64,000 nt of DNA from Botrimarina colliarenosi (GTDB taxonomy: Bacteria; Planctomycetota; Planctomycetia; Pirellulales; Lacipirellulaceae): the NCBI RefSeq assembly GCF_007859955.1, contig NZ_SJPR01000001.1:1059590-1123589 (forward strand), in the 5' to 3' direction. Shown here piece after piece: positions 1 through 8,682 of this stretch (within the stretch, counting starts at the first letter, position 1; the number at the start of each line of letters is the position of its first letter). The notes under the pieces were generated by a model. The model saw nothing but the letters and a program-made list of their open reading frames with translations, was not told the DNA's origin and searched no databases. The position numbers and the translations under genes are program-made.

Positions 1-168
1 AGTTGCGGATGCACGACTAAAGTGCGAATTCATCCATGGACGCACGTCTCGGAGCTTCGAAGCGACGCCTCGGCTAGGAAGCTCTTCCAAAAGGCAAGGC
101 CCGATGTCAGCCATCGTCGATTCGCCGCGACGTCACTCGGGCGACCGTCTCGGCAACATCTCCGGCAA

Positions 169-1128
169 CTAACTCGCGTCGCGGGCCTCTTCGGCGTCGC
201 GCTCTAACAACTCGTCGAGATGCGCCGCCACGCAGTCGGCTAGCGCGGGCGGGTTGTAGCCCCCTTCTAGCAGGCTCACGAGCCGCCCGTCGCAGTGCGC
301 GGCGGCGACATCGACAACGGTCTGCGTCAGGCTCACAAAGTCCTCGACTTCCCAGCCGAGGGAACCAACCGGGTCGGTGCGGTGGGCGTCGAAGCCGGCG
401 CTGACGATCACCAGCTGCGGCCGCAGCTTGTCGGCGAGGTCGGCGAGCTCGCGGGCGAAGAGGCTCGTGCAGCGGTCGCGGGACGTCCCCATCTCGACGG
501 GTAGGTTGACCGTCGTGCCGAGGCCGTCGCCGGTCCCCGTTTCGTCCGCGGCGCCGGTGCCGGGGTAGAAGGGCCAGCGGTGCATCGAGAGGAAGCCGAC
601 GCGCGGGTCGTCGTAGAACTCGGCCTGGGTGCCGTTGCCGTGGTGGACGTCCCAGTCGACGACCAGCACCCGGTCAAGGCCCAACTCGTCGACCGCCACG
701 CGGGCGGCGATCGCGGCGTTGCCGAACAGGCAGAACCCCATCGCCCCGGTGCGGACGGCGTGGTGTCCCGGCGGTCGGATCGCACAGAACGCCCGGCGGG
801 CTTCGCCGCGGACGACACGCTCGACGGCGTCGCAAGCCGCCCCGACGCCGAGAGCCGCGACGTCGACCGAAGGCGGACTGACGACGGTGTCGACCTCGGC
901 CCGCCCGCCCCCCCGGGCCGCGAGGGCCCGGACTGCCGTCAGGTAGTCGGCGTCGTGACAGCGGAGCAGCCGCTCGTCGGTCGCGGCGGTCCACGCGGGC
1001 CGCTCGCAGCGGGCGAGCTGGCCCCCGCGTTCGAGCCGGGCGACCACCTGCTCAATCCGCGCAGGGCACTCCGGGTGCCCCCCCGTGGCGTGGTCACGGA
1101 AGCGGGGATCGCTGTAGAGCAGGGTCAT
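169..1128 (-). CDS. Histone deacetylase-like / acetoin-utilization-type amidohydrolase
   Basis: This is a 319-residue member of the arginase/deacetylase superfamily (bacterial HDAC-like proteins), predicted to be a cytoplasmic zinc-dependent deacetylase. It begins with the family's usual YSDPRFRDH...HPECPARI start. It carries RPPGHHA with the paired active-site histidines, DWDVHHGNGTQ with the zinc-binding Asp and His, SAGFDAHRTDP with the second zinc Asp, and LLEGGYN with the glycine loop before the end. The length fits the single-domain class I/II bacterial enzymes, with no extension. The substrate cannot be read from sequence: bacterial members act on acetylated polyamines, acetyl-lysine or other amides. 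The gene is divergent from the next one across about 230 bp. The family call is secure; the substrate is open. Confidence 0.95.
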   Translation of the reverse strand: MTLLYSDPRFRDHATGGHPECPARIEQVVARLERGGQLARCERPAWTAATDERLLRCHDADYLTAVRALAARGGGRAEVDTVVSPPSVDVAALGVGAACDAVERVVRGEARRAFCAIRPPGHHAVRTGAMGFCLFGNAAIAARVAVDELGLDRVLVVDWDVHHGNGTQAEFYDDPRVGFLSMHRWPFYPGTGAADETGTGDGLGTTVNLPVEMGTSRDRCTSLFARELADLADKLRPQLVIVSAGFDAHRTDPVGSLGWEVEDFVSLTQTVVDVAAAHCDGRLVSLLEGGYNPPALADCVAAHLDELLERDAEEARDAS

Positions 1129-1361
1129 TATCGCTTGAACGGGGCGGGGGGCGGCTGGGTTCGGGACCTGCCGATTACGCGGGCGGAGACCCCGGCGGTG
1201 GCGGGCGGGTCCCAGAATGTTGACACTTTCGCCGTGGGCTTGCTAGTGTGGCGATGGACCGCCGCGCCCCGCGTGGCGACGTCCCAAACCCTTTTAGCGG
1301 CGGCGTTTAGGGGAAACCCCCCTTCTCCGCCAAGCCGCAACGGAACCGGAACCCCCTGGCG

Positions 1362-2612
1362 ATGCGTTATCTCTGCGACACGACCGTTGCGCGCTGGTTG
1401 CTTTGCCTCACGGTGATCGCCCTGGCGGCGCCCGCCTCGGCGCAGCGCTACAAGTCCGACGCCGTCGAGAGCCGGCTCTCGTCCAAGGGCGCCATTGCGC
1501 GGCGCTACGCCAAGTCGGGCACGGGCGACGCGCAGGAGTTCAAGGAATACGTCGAGAAGTACTTCTTCCCCGCGATGACGCAGCCCACGGCCGAGGGGCT
1601 GGCCGACCTTGAGAAGCTGCACGGCGACCTCTTCAAGTACTACCTGTACACCTCGACGGGCGAGACGCAGAAGTACATGAACCAGCAGGCGATGGAGTTT
1701 GCGGTCCGCGTGCTGCGCGCCTCGTATCATCCCAGTGTGCGTTACAACGCGCTGCTTATCCTCGGCAAGCTCGACGACAAGTACGCCGACCCCCCCACCC
1801 CGAGCGCCAAGGCGTGCGACCTGCTTTGCTCGCTCGCATCGAGGGCGCTCAAGAACGCCCGCGTCCCAAACTACGAGTTGGTTGGCGCGCTGATCGGCCT
1901 GGAACGCCATGCGAAGTACGTCCGGGTTCTGCCGAGCGACCAGCAGAAGGCGCTAGCGAAAACGCTGTACGACGTGATGTCGGTCGATAAGCTCGAGGGG
2001 GAGTTCACCCCCGAGGTGCGTGAGTGGGTCTTCGTGAGCGCCGCGTCGGCGATCGCCAACTTGGGGACCCCCGGCCCGCGCGGCGTCTTCGCCGCGGCGT
2101 TGACGAAGCGGATCGGTGACGAGTCGTTGTCGCTCGAGTCGCGGGCCACCATTGCGGCGGCGCTAGAGAAGCTCAACGCCAAAGCGGGCCAGTTCGATGG
2201 CGAACCGGTTGTTAACGCCGTCATCGACCTCGCCGCCGAGATCGGTAAGGAAGAAGCCGAGATCGCTAACAAGTTCGAAGACCTCCAGCTCCAGGTCGGC
2301 GGCGGGTTCATCGGCGCCCGCGGCAAGCTCTCGCGGCGGATCGTCCAGAACGCCGAACGTGAGCCAACCATCGTCCGCGAGGCGCTGCTCGCCCTGCTAG
2401 TGGACCTGCGGGACGGCGTCCGCGCCGCCAAAGCGATCAGCCCCGAGCCGAAGCAGGCCGCTGTCGCCACGATCGACGACGCCGTCAGCAACGCGATCCG
2501 CGTCGTTAGCGACAAGGGGAAGATCGACCTCGACGTCTCCGAGGCGATCAAGGACATGGCCGAGGCGATCCAAGGCGTCGCCAACACCGAGCCGCTCGCG
2601 GCGGCCGAGTAG
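1362..2612 (+). CDS. Secreted alpha-helical (HEAT-like) protein of unknown function
   Basis: The 416-residue protein opens with a clear Sec signal peptide (Arg near the N-terminus, hydrophobic stretch WLLCLTVIALAAPASA, then a likely cleavage after ASAQ). The rest is helical, rich in Ala, Leu, Glu and Lys. It contains segments such as VRYNALLILGKLDD and SRATIAAALEKL that look like HEAT/ARM-type helix pairs, so a periplasmic scaffold role is possible. I do not recognise a named family. The ATG is the first in frame and directly precedes the signal peptide. The gene is convergent with the next, and the two share a perfect palindromic terminator. Confidence 0.8.
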   Translation: MRYLCDTTVARWLLCLTVIALAAPASAQRYKSDAVESRLSSKGAIARRYAKSGTGDAQEFKEYVEKYFFPAMTQPTAEGLADLEKLHGDLFKYYLYTSTGETQKYMNQQAMEFAVRVLRASYHPSVRYNALLILGKLDDKYADPPTPSAKACDLLCSLASRALKNARVPNYELVGALIGLERHAKYVRVLPSDQQKALAKTLYDVMSVDKLEGEFTPEVREWVFVSAASAIANLGTPGPRGVFAAALTKRIGDESLSLESRATIAAALEKLNAKAGQFDGEPVVNAVIDLAAEIGKEEAEIANKFEDLQLQVGGGFIGARGKLSRRIVQNAEREPTIVREALLALLVDLRDGVRAAKAISPEPKQAAVATIDDAVSNAIRVVSDKGKIDLDVSEAIKDMAEAIQGVANTEPLAAAE

Positions 2613-2640
2613 AGCCCGCCACGTTTTCGTTCAGCGCTTC

Positions 2641-2711
2641 ATCCCCCTCCCTGCAAGGGAGGGGGATGAAAGTGAAAAAGGGCGTGGGTTGCATGCAACC
2701 CACGCCCTTTT
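2641..2711. terminator. Two hairpins forming a bidirectional terminator
   Basis: A first hairpin (2641-2667) pairs ATCCCCCTCCCT with AGGGAGGGGGAT. A second (2676-2711) is a perfect 36-bp palindrome beginning AAAAGGGCGTGGG and ending CCCACGCCCTTTT, so it gives a T-run on either strand. It lies between the convergent genes at 1362-2612 and 2730-3443 and suits termination of both. Confidence 0.8.
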
Positions 2712-2729
2712 CGCTTAGTTTGACCGTCG

Positions 2730-3443
2730 TCAGACGACGTAAGTCGGCAGCGTCACGCCGTCGAGGTCGAGCGTCTCGGCGTCGCGGTAGTAGCCGTTGC
2801 GGTAGGCCCCTTCCCGGTAGCGCCCCTCGCGCGTGATCGGCTCGCGGTACAGGCCGTCGTGGTAGTACGAGTCGCGCTCGACGCCGTCACGCCAGTCGAA
2901 CGGGGTCCGCCAATCGAACCGCTCGAGATAGCTGTACGGCGTGCGGGCCGTCGTCGTGACCGGCCGCGGCTCGATGACCGGCTCGACATCGCGCTCGAAG
3001 CGGTAACGCGGTTCGACCTGATGGTACGCCGGGCGGTATGCGGCCTGCGGGCGGTAGCCGCGGGCGACGCGACGCGGGCGCCACGACTCGCCGTGGATGG
3101 CGGCCTCGTAGGCCCAGCGGGCGAGGACCGAGCGGATGACCGACAACGATTGCGTGCCGGTCCGCTCGCCGACGACCCACTTGGCTTCACGCCAACGGGC
3201 CTCGCTGTGGGCCAACTCGAGCAGCTCGTGGCCCGCGTTGGTGAGTCGCACGCACGGCACGCCGGCCGAGGGGCGCTCGACCTCTTTGGCGAGGCCCGCG
3301 TCGATCAGCAGACGGACGTGGTAGCGAAGCGTCTCTTCCGCCTCGCCGCTGGCGCCCGGCCGAAGGGCGGTCACAGCGCAGTCGGGGCCGTGCCCCTCGA
3401 TGTCGGCCAGCAACTGGCGGCAGAGGTCCAAGTCACGTTTCAT
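2730..3443 (-). CDS. DUF2513-like winged-helix protein with Tyr/Arg-rich tail
   Basis: I place the start at the ATG preceded by AAGGAAGG six bases upstream, giving 237 residues. The longer reading has 60 further residues of low-complexity sequence and no ribosome site. Residues 1-105 (MKRDLDLCRQLLADIE, then YHVRLLIDAGLAKEV and LTNAGHELLELA) match the layout of DUF2513, a small winged-helix-like family often found in prophages and stand-alone in bacteria. The remainder is unusual, with repeated YR/RY motifs (YREGAYRNGYYRD), and resembles nothing I know. It could be a regulator with an RNA- or protein-binding tail. No neighbouring gene hints at its role. Confidence 0.75.
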   Translation of the reverse strand: MKRDLDLCRQLLADIEGHGPDCAVTALRPGASGEAEETLRYHVRLLIDAGLAKEVERPSAGVPCVRLTNAGHELLELAHSEARWREAKWVVGERTGTQSLSVIRSVLARWAYEAAIHGESWRPRRVARGYRPQAAYRPAYHQVEPRYRFERDVEPVIEPRPVTTTARTPYSYLERFDWRTPFDWRDGVERDSYYHDGLYREPITREGRYREGAYRNGYYRDAETLDLDGVTLPTYVV

Positions 3444-3622
3444 CGGGCGCCTTCCTTTGCACTCGGAGTGAGGAGGCCGCGTGTCGCACTGGGTCGAGGG
3501 CGCCGCGGCCGGGGTATTCGGGAGGAGCATGATGCGCCAACTCCGCCAAATGGGGCAACGCGGATTTATGTGGGCGGTGTTGCTGAGCAGTCGAGTAGGT
3601 GGCGGAGCGGTTGGGTGGTTCA

Positions 3623-3710
3623 CTCCCGGCGCTGGCGCTTAGGGCTCCCGAACCCGCGAAATGGAATCGTCAACGACGGGGCGGGGAGCCCTAAGCGCCA
3701 GCGCCGGGAG
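3623..3710. repeat. Intergenic inverted repeat, family A, copy 1
   Basis: Perfect 27-bp arms (3623-3649 and 3684-3710, starting CTCCCGGCGCTGGCGCTTAG) enclose a 34-bp loop. The same arms recur at 5453-5540 and 35428-35510. The loop and left flank (GTGGTTCA) are also similar in the copy at 5453, so the whole unit was duplicated rather than only the stem. Confidence 0.9.
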
Positions 3711-3736
3711 TTGCGCAAGAAGAATCGCCGCGCCAA

Positions 3737-3780
3737 AAATGCTAGCAGCCGCCCCGAGTCCCACTCGGGGCGGCTGCTAG
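3737..3780 (-). terminator. Rho-independent terminator of the sigma factor gene
   Basis: Perfect 18-bp arms (3742-3759 and 3763-3780) with a 3-base loop. On the minus strand the stem is followed by ATTTTTGG. It lies about 60 bases after the stop of the sigma factor gene. Confidence 0.8.
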
Positions 3781-3842
3781 ACGCGATAGCACTCCGGACC
3801 CAGTTCGGAGCGTCGTTAACTCTCACTTCCAAAACGCCACCT

Positions 3843-4499
3843 TCAAACCGCGAACAGTTCGCCCAACTCGGCGGCGAGCCGCTTGCGGGCGACGTGCAGG
3901 CGCCGCTTGATGGTGCCGACCGGGGCGCTGAACGAGTCGCTCATCTCCACGAGCGACTGCCCGCGGACATAGAACGCCTCGAGCGTCGTGCGGTCGAGAT
4001 CGCCGAGCCGCGCCAGCCCGTCGCGGACCTGCTCGGCCCGCTCGGCGGTGAGCGCGGCCTCGACCGGGCTGCGCCGTTCGTCGATGCAGGTCGCCTCGAG
4101 GGTGGCCGGCTCGGTGTCGACCGACCGCTTGCGCCGGACCTGCCGGTTGATCGCCATGCGGACGGTGATCGACTTGAGCCACGCGCCGAACGCCCGGGGC
4201 TCGCTGAGCTGGTGCAACCGATCCATGGCTCGGATCAACACCTCTTGCGAGAGCTCGGCCGCCTCGGCGTAGTTGCCGAGCCGACGCAGCGCGACGGCCT
4301 GGACCATCCCCTCGAAGCGGACGACGAGCTCGCCGAACGCTTCGCGGTCGTCGTCCTGGGCGGCGCGCACCAAGTCCTCGGTCTCCCACTCGGTGAGCGG
4401 CAGGTCCTGGGCGGTGACGACCCGGAAGGTCGGCGTGGTTTCGAACAACTCGGCCGCGCTCGGTCGCTGAGCGGACAGCGGCGTGGCGATAGCGGTCAT
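3843..4499 (-). CDS. ECF-type RNA polymerase sigma factor
   Basis: A 218-residue sigma-70 family protein. Region 2 runs about residues 50-120 (LVRAAQDDDREAFGELVVRFEGMV, then the AELSQEVLIRAMDRL core and WLKSITVRMAINRQVRRKR). Region 4 lies at about 150-205 (LGDLDRTTLEAFYVRGQSLVEMS, then APVGTIKRRLHVARKRL, the recognition helix). The start is set at MTAIATPL, preceded by GGAAGCGAGAGA. The open frame continues 78 codons upstream, but that part is arginine-rich and looks non-coding. No anti-sigma factor gene lies next to it. The roughly 45-residue N-terminal extension before region 2 is characteristic of a planctomycete ECF subgroup (my recollection, not checked). Confidence 0.95.
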   Translation of the reverse strand: MTAIATPLSAQRPSAAELFETTPTFRVVTAQDLPLTEWETEDLVRAAQDDDREAFGELVVRFEGMVQAVALRRLGNYAEAAELSQEVLIRAMDRLHQLSEPRAFGAWLKSITVRMAINRQVRRKRSVDTEPATLEATCIDERRSPVEAALTAERAEQVRDGLARLGDLDRTTLEAFYVRGQSLVEMSDSFSAPVGTIKRRLHVARKRLAAELGELFAV

Positions 4500-4821
4500 C
4501 GTTTCTCTCGCTTCCCTGAAGGCGGAGCGGGACGCGCTAGGGGCGTCGCAGCTCGCCGTATTTCCCGGAGAGCGGGCGCCATGCAGCGTGCAGGGCGTCC
4601 CGCGGAACGCGAGCGGCGTGAGACAAGTGCGGCGCGGGTTCCGCTCAATCGAGAGGGGAACGGCGAAGCTTCCCCGTGTGACGGGCCGCATCAAGACGAT
4701 GCGGCGAGCACACAAGGCAGCTGAGCGCGGCACGAGTCACGTCGATCGCGACAGACTCCACGCGTGGGGACCAGATTTCGGGGACGCTCGGTTGGGAGCA
4801 GCCCCGGGGTCTCACGCGGCG
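4500..4821. other. Intergenic region upstream of the sigma factor gene
   Basis: 322 bp without a supported gene. Open frames here are short and lack ribosome sites. It should hold the sigma factor promoter, but I could not pick out convincing -35/-10 boxes. Confidence 0.5.
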
Positions 4822-5112
4822 TTAGACAACGGCCGACCGGCGGCTGACGATCGATGAACTCGATCGGCTGCCGCGACACGCATCACTCTGCGGGCGACAC
4901 ATGGTCGCCATCGCCGGGTGGGCATGCCGCATCGCTAGTCGTTCGACTAGCGACGCATAGGGTTGGCCTACTACGCCGGGATTAAAGCCGCCTACTACGG
5001 AGCGCCAGCGCAGGCGTGACGAGGCAGCGGCCGAAATCACCTTGGCAATCTTCGTGGCGGCCGAAATGGCGGCGGTGAAGGTCGTGGCGATCTTGATGGT
5101 CGTTGTCTTCAT
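4822..5112 (-). CDS. Small basic protein of unknown function
   Basis: A 96-residue reading frame is proposed because its ATG is preceded by GGAGG at a five-base spacing. The first 30 residues (MKTTTIKIATTFTAAISAAT, then KIAKVISAAASSR) form an Ala/Thr/Lys-rich amphipathic helix. The C-terminal half is less ordered and Arg/Ser-rich, so the true protein might end earlier if a frameshift exists. The longer frame that begins 55 codons upstream has no ribosome site. No known family. It sits upstream of the sigma factor on the same strand with 322 bp between them. Confidence 0.5.
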   Translation of the reverse strand: MKTTTIKIATTFTAAISAATKIAKVISAAASSRLRWRSVVGGFNPGVVGQPYASLVERLAMRHAHPAMATMCRPQSDACRGSRSSSSIVSRRSAVV

Positions 5113-5574
5113 CGGGGCCTCCGCTCGCGCTGTGGGCGCGGCTATGGAGAGAACGGTTGGAAAGGCGTGGTCAGGTCGGGCGCCGGGAGGGCGACCGAGG
5201 GGGTAACCAGCCATCTTGTGGGGTAGATCGGCGGCCGGTCGGGTCCACCTTGTGGCGAACCAGATCGGCGTAGCCAATCCGATCTAGCAAGCTTTTCAGC
5301 AAAACCGGCCCCGGTCAAGCAAAATCGGGGCCGATGAGCCGCCGCTAGCGGGAAAACAGCGTCTCCGCTGTCGCCCTAACCGTCGCGGCATGGGGGGGAC
5401 AACACGGGGGGCGGGGTGGGTTCGCGCGGAATCGGAGTTTTTTTGTGGTTCACTCCCGGCGCTGGCGCTTAGGGCTCCCGAACCAGAGGGATGGAGTCTT
5501 CAATCGAGGGGCAGGGAGCCCTAAGCGCCAGCGCCGGGAGTCGCGCCCCATATCGGCTCGTCACTGAGAACGCA
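5113..5574. other. Intergenic region with hairpin and repeat
   Basis: 462 bp between the small protein gene and the cytochrome gene. It contains a 7-bp GC stem (CGGCCCC at 5306-5312 with GGGGCCG at 5327-5333) and the second family-A inverted repeat. I see no coding signal. Confidence 0.6.
5453..5540. repeat. Intergenic inverted repeat, family A, copy 2
   Basis: Arms 5453-5479 and 5514-5540 are identical to those at 3623 and 3684. The 34-base loop begins GAACC and resembles the loop of copy 1 with about ten substitutions. The right arm ends about 35 bases past the stop codon of the cytochrome gene. Confidence 0.9.
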
Positions 5575-6483
5575 CTAACCCCGGTAATCCGCGTGGCAAT
5601 CGACACAACTGCGGCTGACCTCGGTCATCGCCGCGGCGGCGGCGGGCTGGTCCTCGGCCTCGGCGGCGGCCGCCAGCTGCCCCGCGGCGACGCGGAGCCG
5701 GCGGGCGTAAGCCTGGTAATCCGGGTCGTCGTGGTCGTCCGCCTCGGGCCGGAGGATCGCCTCCGCCAGCAACGCGAGCACCTGGGCCTCGTGCCGGGCG
5801 TCTTCGGCGTTGCGGGCCAGCGCCCGCTCGCTGGCGACCCAACCGCGGAGCCGTTCGCCCTCGGCCGCCTCCATCCGCCGCATCAGCGTCGAGCGGCTCG
5901 CCAGCTGCGACCAGTCGACGGTCGGCTCCGCCTCGGGCGTGGCGGGACGTCCCCCGCGGACCAGGTCCTGCAGGTCGGCCGACCGATCCGCAGCGGCGGC
6001 GTAGGCGGCGTCGGTCGCGGCGTCGGCCTCCGTCATTCCAGCGGCGAACAGGCCGCGGAGCGCAGCGGCCTCGTCCCGCCAACGGGGTTGGCCCGAGTGC
6101 TCGGCGGTCACCGCGAAGAGGGTCGCGATGACCCCCAACGCGTCGGTGGCGTCGCGGAAGCCGCCCGCCTTGTAGGCCGAGGCGGAACGGGTTGTCTTTG
6201 CTAGGGCGGACGCCTGCCTTTTGACCTCGGTCTCAAGCACGTCAGGGGCGACTAGATCGGACCACGCCGCGGTCGACGCCGTGGCGGCCGACCCGGACCG
6301 TTCCTCGGTCGGCGTCGCGGCGCCGGCCTGCGGCCGGGGGCCGACGAGCGTCGCGAGGGCGTCGTCGAAGAACGCCGCCCGGTCCTCGGCCGTGAATTCC
6401 GGCGGCCGGGCGCGGGGCGCTTCGGCGGCGGGGGCGGGGGCGGGGGCGGCGATCAGCAGCAAAAGCAGTGTCGAAACTCGCAT
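5575..6483 (-). CDS. Secreted c-type cytochrome (cytochrome c'-like, C-terminal CxxCH)
   Basis: The 302-residue protein starts with a signal peptide (MRVSTLLLLLIAAPAPAPAA). The body is helical and Ala-rich. A single heme-attachment motif, CVDCH, lies only four residues from the C-terminus. This matches cytochrome c'/c556, where the CxxCH sits on the last helix of a four-helix bundle; here two such bundles could fit in tandem, with only the second binding heme. It would act in the periplasm as an electron carrier or gas-binding protein. The start is the ATG preceded by AAAAGGG; a 15-codon upstream extension is unlikely. No cytochrome partner genes are nearby. Confidence 0.75.
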   Translation of the reverse strand: MRVSTLLLLLIAAPAPAPAAEAPRARPPEFTAEDRAAFFDDALATLVGPRPQAGAATPTEERSGSAATASTAAWSDLVAPDVLETEVKRQASALAKTTRSASAYKAGGFRDATDALGVIATLFAVTAEHSGQPRWRDEAAALRGLFAAGMTEADAATDAAYAAAADRSADLQDLVRGGRPATPEAEPTVDWSQLASRSTLMRRMEAAEGERLRGWVASERALARNAEDARHEAQVLALLAEAILRPEADDHDDPDYQAYARRLRVAAGQLAAAAEAEDQPAAAAAMTEVSRSCVDCHADYRG

Positions 6484-6505
6484 TCGCTTACCCTTTTCAT
6501 CGCTT

Positions 6506-6589
6506 CTCAGCCGCGGGCGGTAGCCCACGGCGGCCCCGCGGAGCGGCGCCTCACGCCGTTTTGGCCGCTGGCTTCCGCCTGCGGCTGAG
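6506..6589. repeat. Intergenic inverted repeat, family F
   Basis: Imperfect 26-bp arms (6506-6531 and 6564-6589, CTCAGCCGCGGGCGGTAGCC against the complement of its partner) with a 32-bp loop. It lies between the divergent cytochrome and sugar mutase genes. Confidence 0.75.
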
Positions 6590-6695
6590 GGCCACCAATC
6601 GGAGTTTTGGGCCGCGCTGCGCGCTCGCTGTCTGTCGTGCTAGTCTATCGCACCGCACAGCACCCGTCCCGAAACCTAGAACCGACCCCGCCGCG

Positions 6696-8495
6696 ATGTC
6701 TGCCGAAGCCCTGGTCTCGAAGGTCCACCAAGCCGTCGCCGACGGGAAACTCACCGAGTCGGCCGAAGTGAACCTCACGGCGTGGCTCACCGAGCCTCGC
6801 TACGCGGATTACTCCCCGCAGGTGGCCGAAGCGGTCGAGTCGGGCGATTGGCAGACCCTCGACGACGTCTTCTGGACCATCATCCCGTTCGGCACCGGCG
6901 GCCGTCGCGGCAAGATGCACCCGTTCGGCTCCAACGCGATCAACGACCGCACCATCGGCGAGTCGGCCCAGGGGCTCGCCGACTACATCAAGTCGAAGCT
7001 CGGCGCGGACAACCTCTCGTGCGCCATCTGCCGCGACACCCGCCACAACGGCGAACGCTTCGCCAAGCTGTGCGCCGAGGTCATGGTCGCCGCCGGCTTC
7101 AAGGTCTACTTCCTCCGCGGCTTCCGCAGCACGCCCGAGCTGTCGTTCGCGGTGCGCTACAAGAAGGCGAGCTGCGGCATCATGGTGACCGCCAGCCACA
7201 ACCCGCCGAGCGACAACGCAGTGAAGGTCTACTGGTCGACCGGCGGACAGGTGCTGCCGCCGCACGACAAGGGGATCATCGAGCGCGTCATGAACTGCCA
7301 AGAGATCGTGCGGGCCGACTTCGACCAGGCGGTCACCGACGACAAGATCGTGTTCTGCGAAGAAGAGGTCGACGTGGCGTTCATCGACGCGGTGCTGACC
7401 CAATCGCACCCCGGCCCGCGCGACCTGAAGGTGATCTACTCGCCGCTGCACGGCGTCGGCGCGACGGCGGTCGTGCCGGTTCTTGAGCGTGACGGCTTCG
7501 GCGATGTCGAACTCTTCGGGCCGACCTCGACGCCCGACGGCGACTTCCCGAACGTGCCGGGTCACGTGTCCAATCCCGAGCGGCCGGTCGTCTTCGACGC
7601 GATGATCGAGCGGGCCAAAGAGACGGGCGCCGACTTGTGTGTCGCCACCGACCCCGACTGCGACCGAATCGGCCTGGCGGCGCCTTTGGAGCCGGGCGGC
7701 GACGAGTGGCTCACGCTCAGCGGCAACCAGATCGGCGCCCTACTGGCCGACTACCTGCTCGAAGCTCGGCAAGGCTCGCTCACGCCCGAGCACTTCAACA
7801 TCATCACGCTGGTCACGACGCAGTTGACTCGGCGCATCGGCGACTCGTACGGCATTCGGACCATCACCGACCTGCTCGTCGGCTTCAAGTGGATCGCCGG
7901 CGCGATCGACGAGAACGGCCCGGAGAAATTCATTTTCGGCACCGAGGAGTCGCACGGCTACATGGCGGGCACGTACGTCCGCGACAAGGACGGCGCCCTC
8001 GCCGCGATGCTCGCCTGCGAACTGGCGGCGAAGCTCAAGGCCGAAGGCAAGACGCTCCACCAGAAGCTCGACGACCTGTTCTGGCAGCACGGCCTGCATG
8101 CCGAGCGAACGATCAACGTCCAGATGCCGGGCTCCGATGGCATGGAGCGGATGATAGAGGTGATGGCTAAGTTCCGCTCGCAGCCGCCGACCGACCTCGA
8201 CGGATTCGGCGTCGCCCAGCTACGTGACTACAAGACGGGGGTCACGCTACAGATGACCGGCGCCGCGCCACCGGCGAAGCTCGAAGGCCCGACCGGCGAT
8301 CTGGTGATCCTCGACCTCACCGAGTGCGGCAACTATGTCGCCTGCCGCCCCAGCGGCACCGAGCCGAAGATCAAGTTCTATCTCTTCACCTACACGCCCG
8401 CCGAGCAGCTGCACGACCTGGAGGAAGCGAAGGCCGACCTTGAGAAGCAACTCGACGCGATCGAGGCCGACCTGCGGAAGTTCGCGGGGGTTTAG
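6696..8495 (+). CDS. Phospho-sugar mutase (phosphoglucomutase/phosphomannomutase)
   Basis: The 599-residue enzyme interconverts hexose 1- and 6-phosphates through a phosphoserine, linking glycolysis to glycogen and polysaccharide precursors in the cytoplasm. The four alpha-D-phosphohexomutase signatures are present. They are TASHNPPSDNAVK (catalytic Ser near residue 167), DPDCDRIG (metal site, about 318), GTEESHGY (sugar recognition, about 415) and RPSGTEPKIKFY (phosphate site, about 550). The Glu-Ser-His sugar loop suggests glucose or dual glucose/mannose specificity, as in PgcA-type enzymes. The start is the ATG of MSAEALV. An upstream extension overlaps the divergent cytochrome gene and is discarded. 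Confidence 0.95.
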   Translation: MSAEALVSKVHQAVADGKLTESAEVNLTAWLTEPRYADYSPQVAEAVESGDWQTLDDVFWTIIPFGTGGRRGKMHPFGSNAINDRTIGESAQGLADYIKSKLGADNLSCAICRDTRHNGERFAKLCAEVMVAAGFKVYFLRGFRSTPELSFAVRYKKASCGIMVTASHNPPSDNAVKVYWSTGGQVLPPHDKGIIERVMNCQEIVRADFDQAVTDDKIVFCEEEVDVAFIDAVLTQSHPGPRDLKVIYSPLHGVGATAVVPVLERDGFGDVELFGPTSTPDGDFPNVPGHVSNPERPVVFDAMIERAKETGADLCVATDPDCDRIGLAAPLEPGGDEWLTLSGNQIGALLADYLLEARQGSLTPEHFNIITLVTTQLTRRIGDSYGIRTITDLLVGFKWIAGAIDENGPEKFIFGTEESHGYMAGTYVRDKDGALAAMLACELAAKLKAEGKTLHQKLDDLFWQHGLHAERTINVQMPGSDGMERMIEVMAKFRSQPPTDLDGFGVAQLRDYKTGVTLQMTGAAPPAKLEGPTGDLVILDLTECGNYVACRPSGTEPKIKFYLFTYTPAEQLHDLEEAKADLEKQLDAIEADLRKFAGV

Positions 8496-8508
8496 GCGCC
8501 CACCCCTT

Positions 8509-8579
8509 CGTGAGCGGCACGGCGCTAGCCGCCGGTATTTCGCCAAACACAACCGGCGGCTAGCGCCGTGCCGCTCACG
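8509..8579. repeat. Intergenic inverted repeat, family B, copy 1
   Basis: Perfect 28-bp arms (8509-8536 and 8552-8579; left arm starts CGTGAGCGGCACGGCGCTAG) with a 15-base loop, just after the mutase gene. A second copy lies at 9579-9647. Confidence 0.9.
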
Positions 8580-8682
8580 GACGGACGCTCACGGAAGCTT
8601 TAGGCATCGCTCATGCCGAGCCGATGAGAGGGACGAGGGCGTGAGGCTGCGACCCGCTTCTCTCTTGTGTGAGGCCTTTTTG

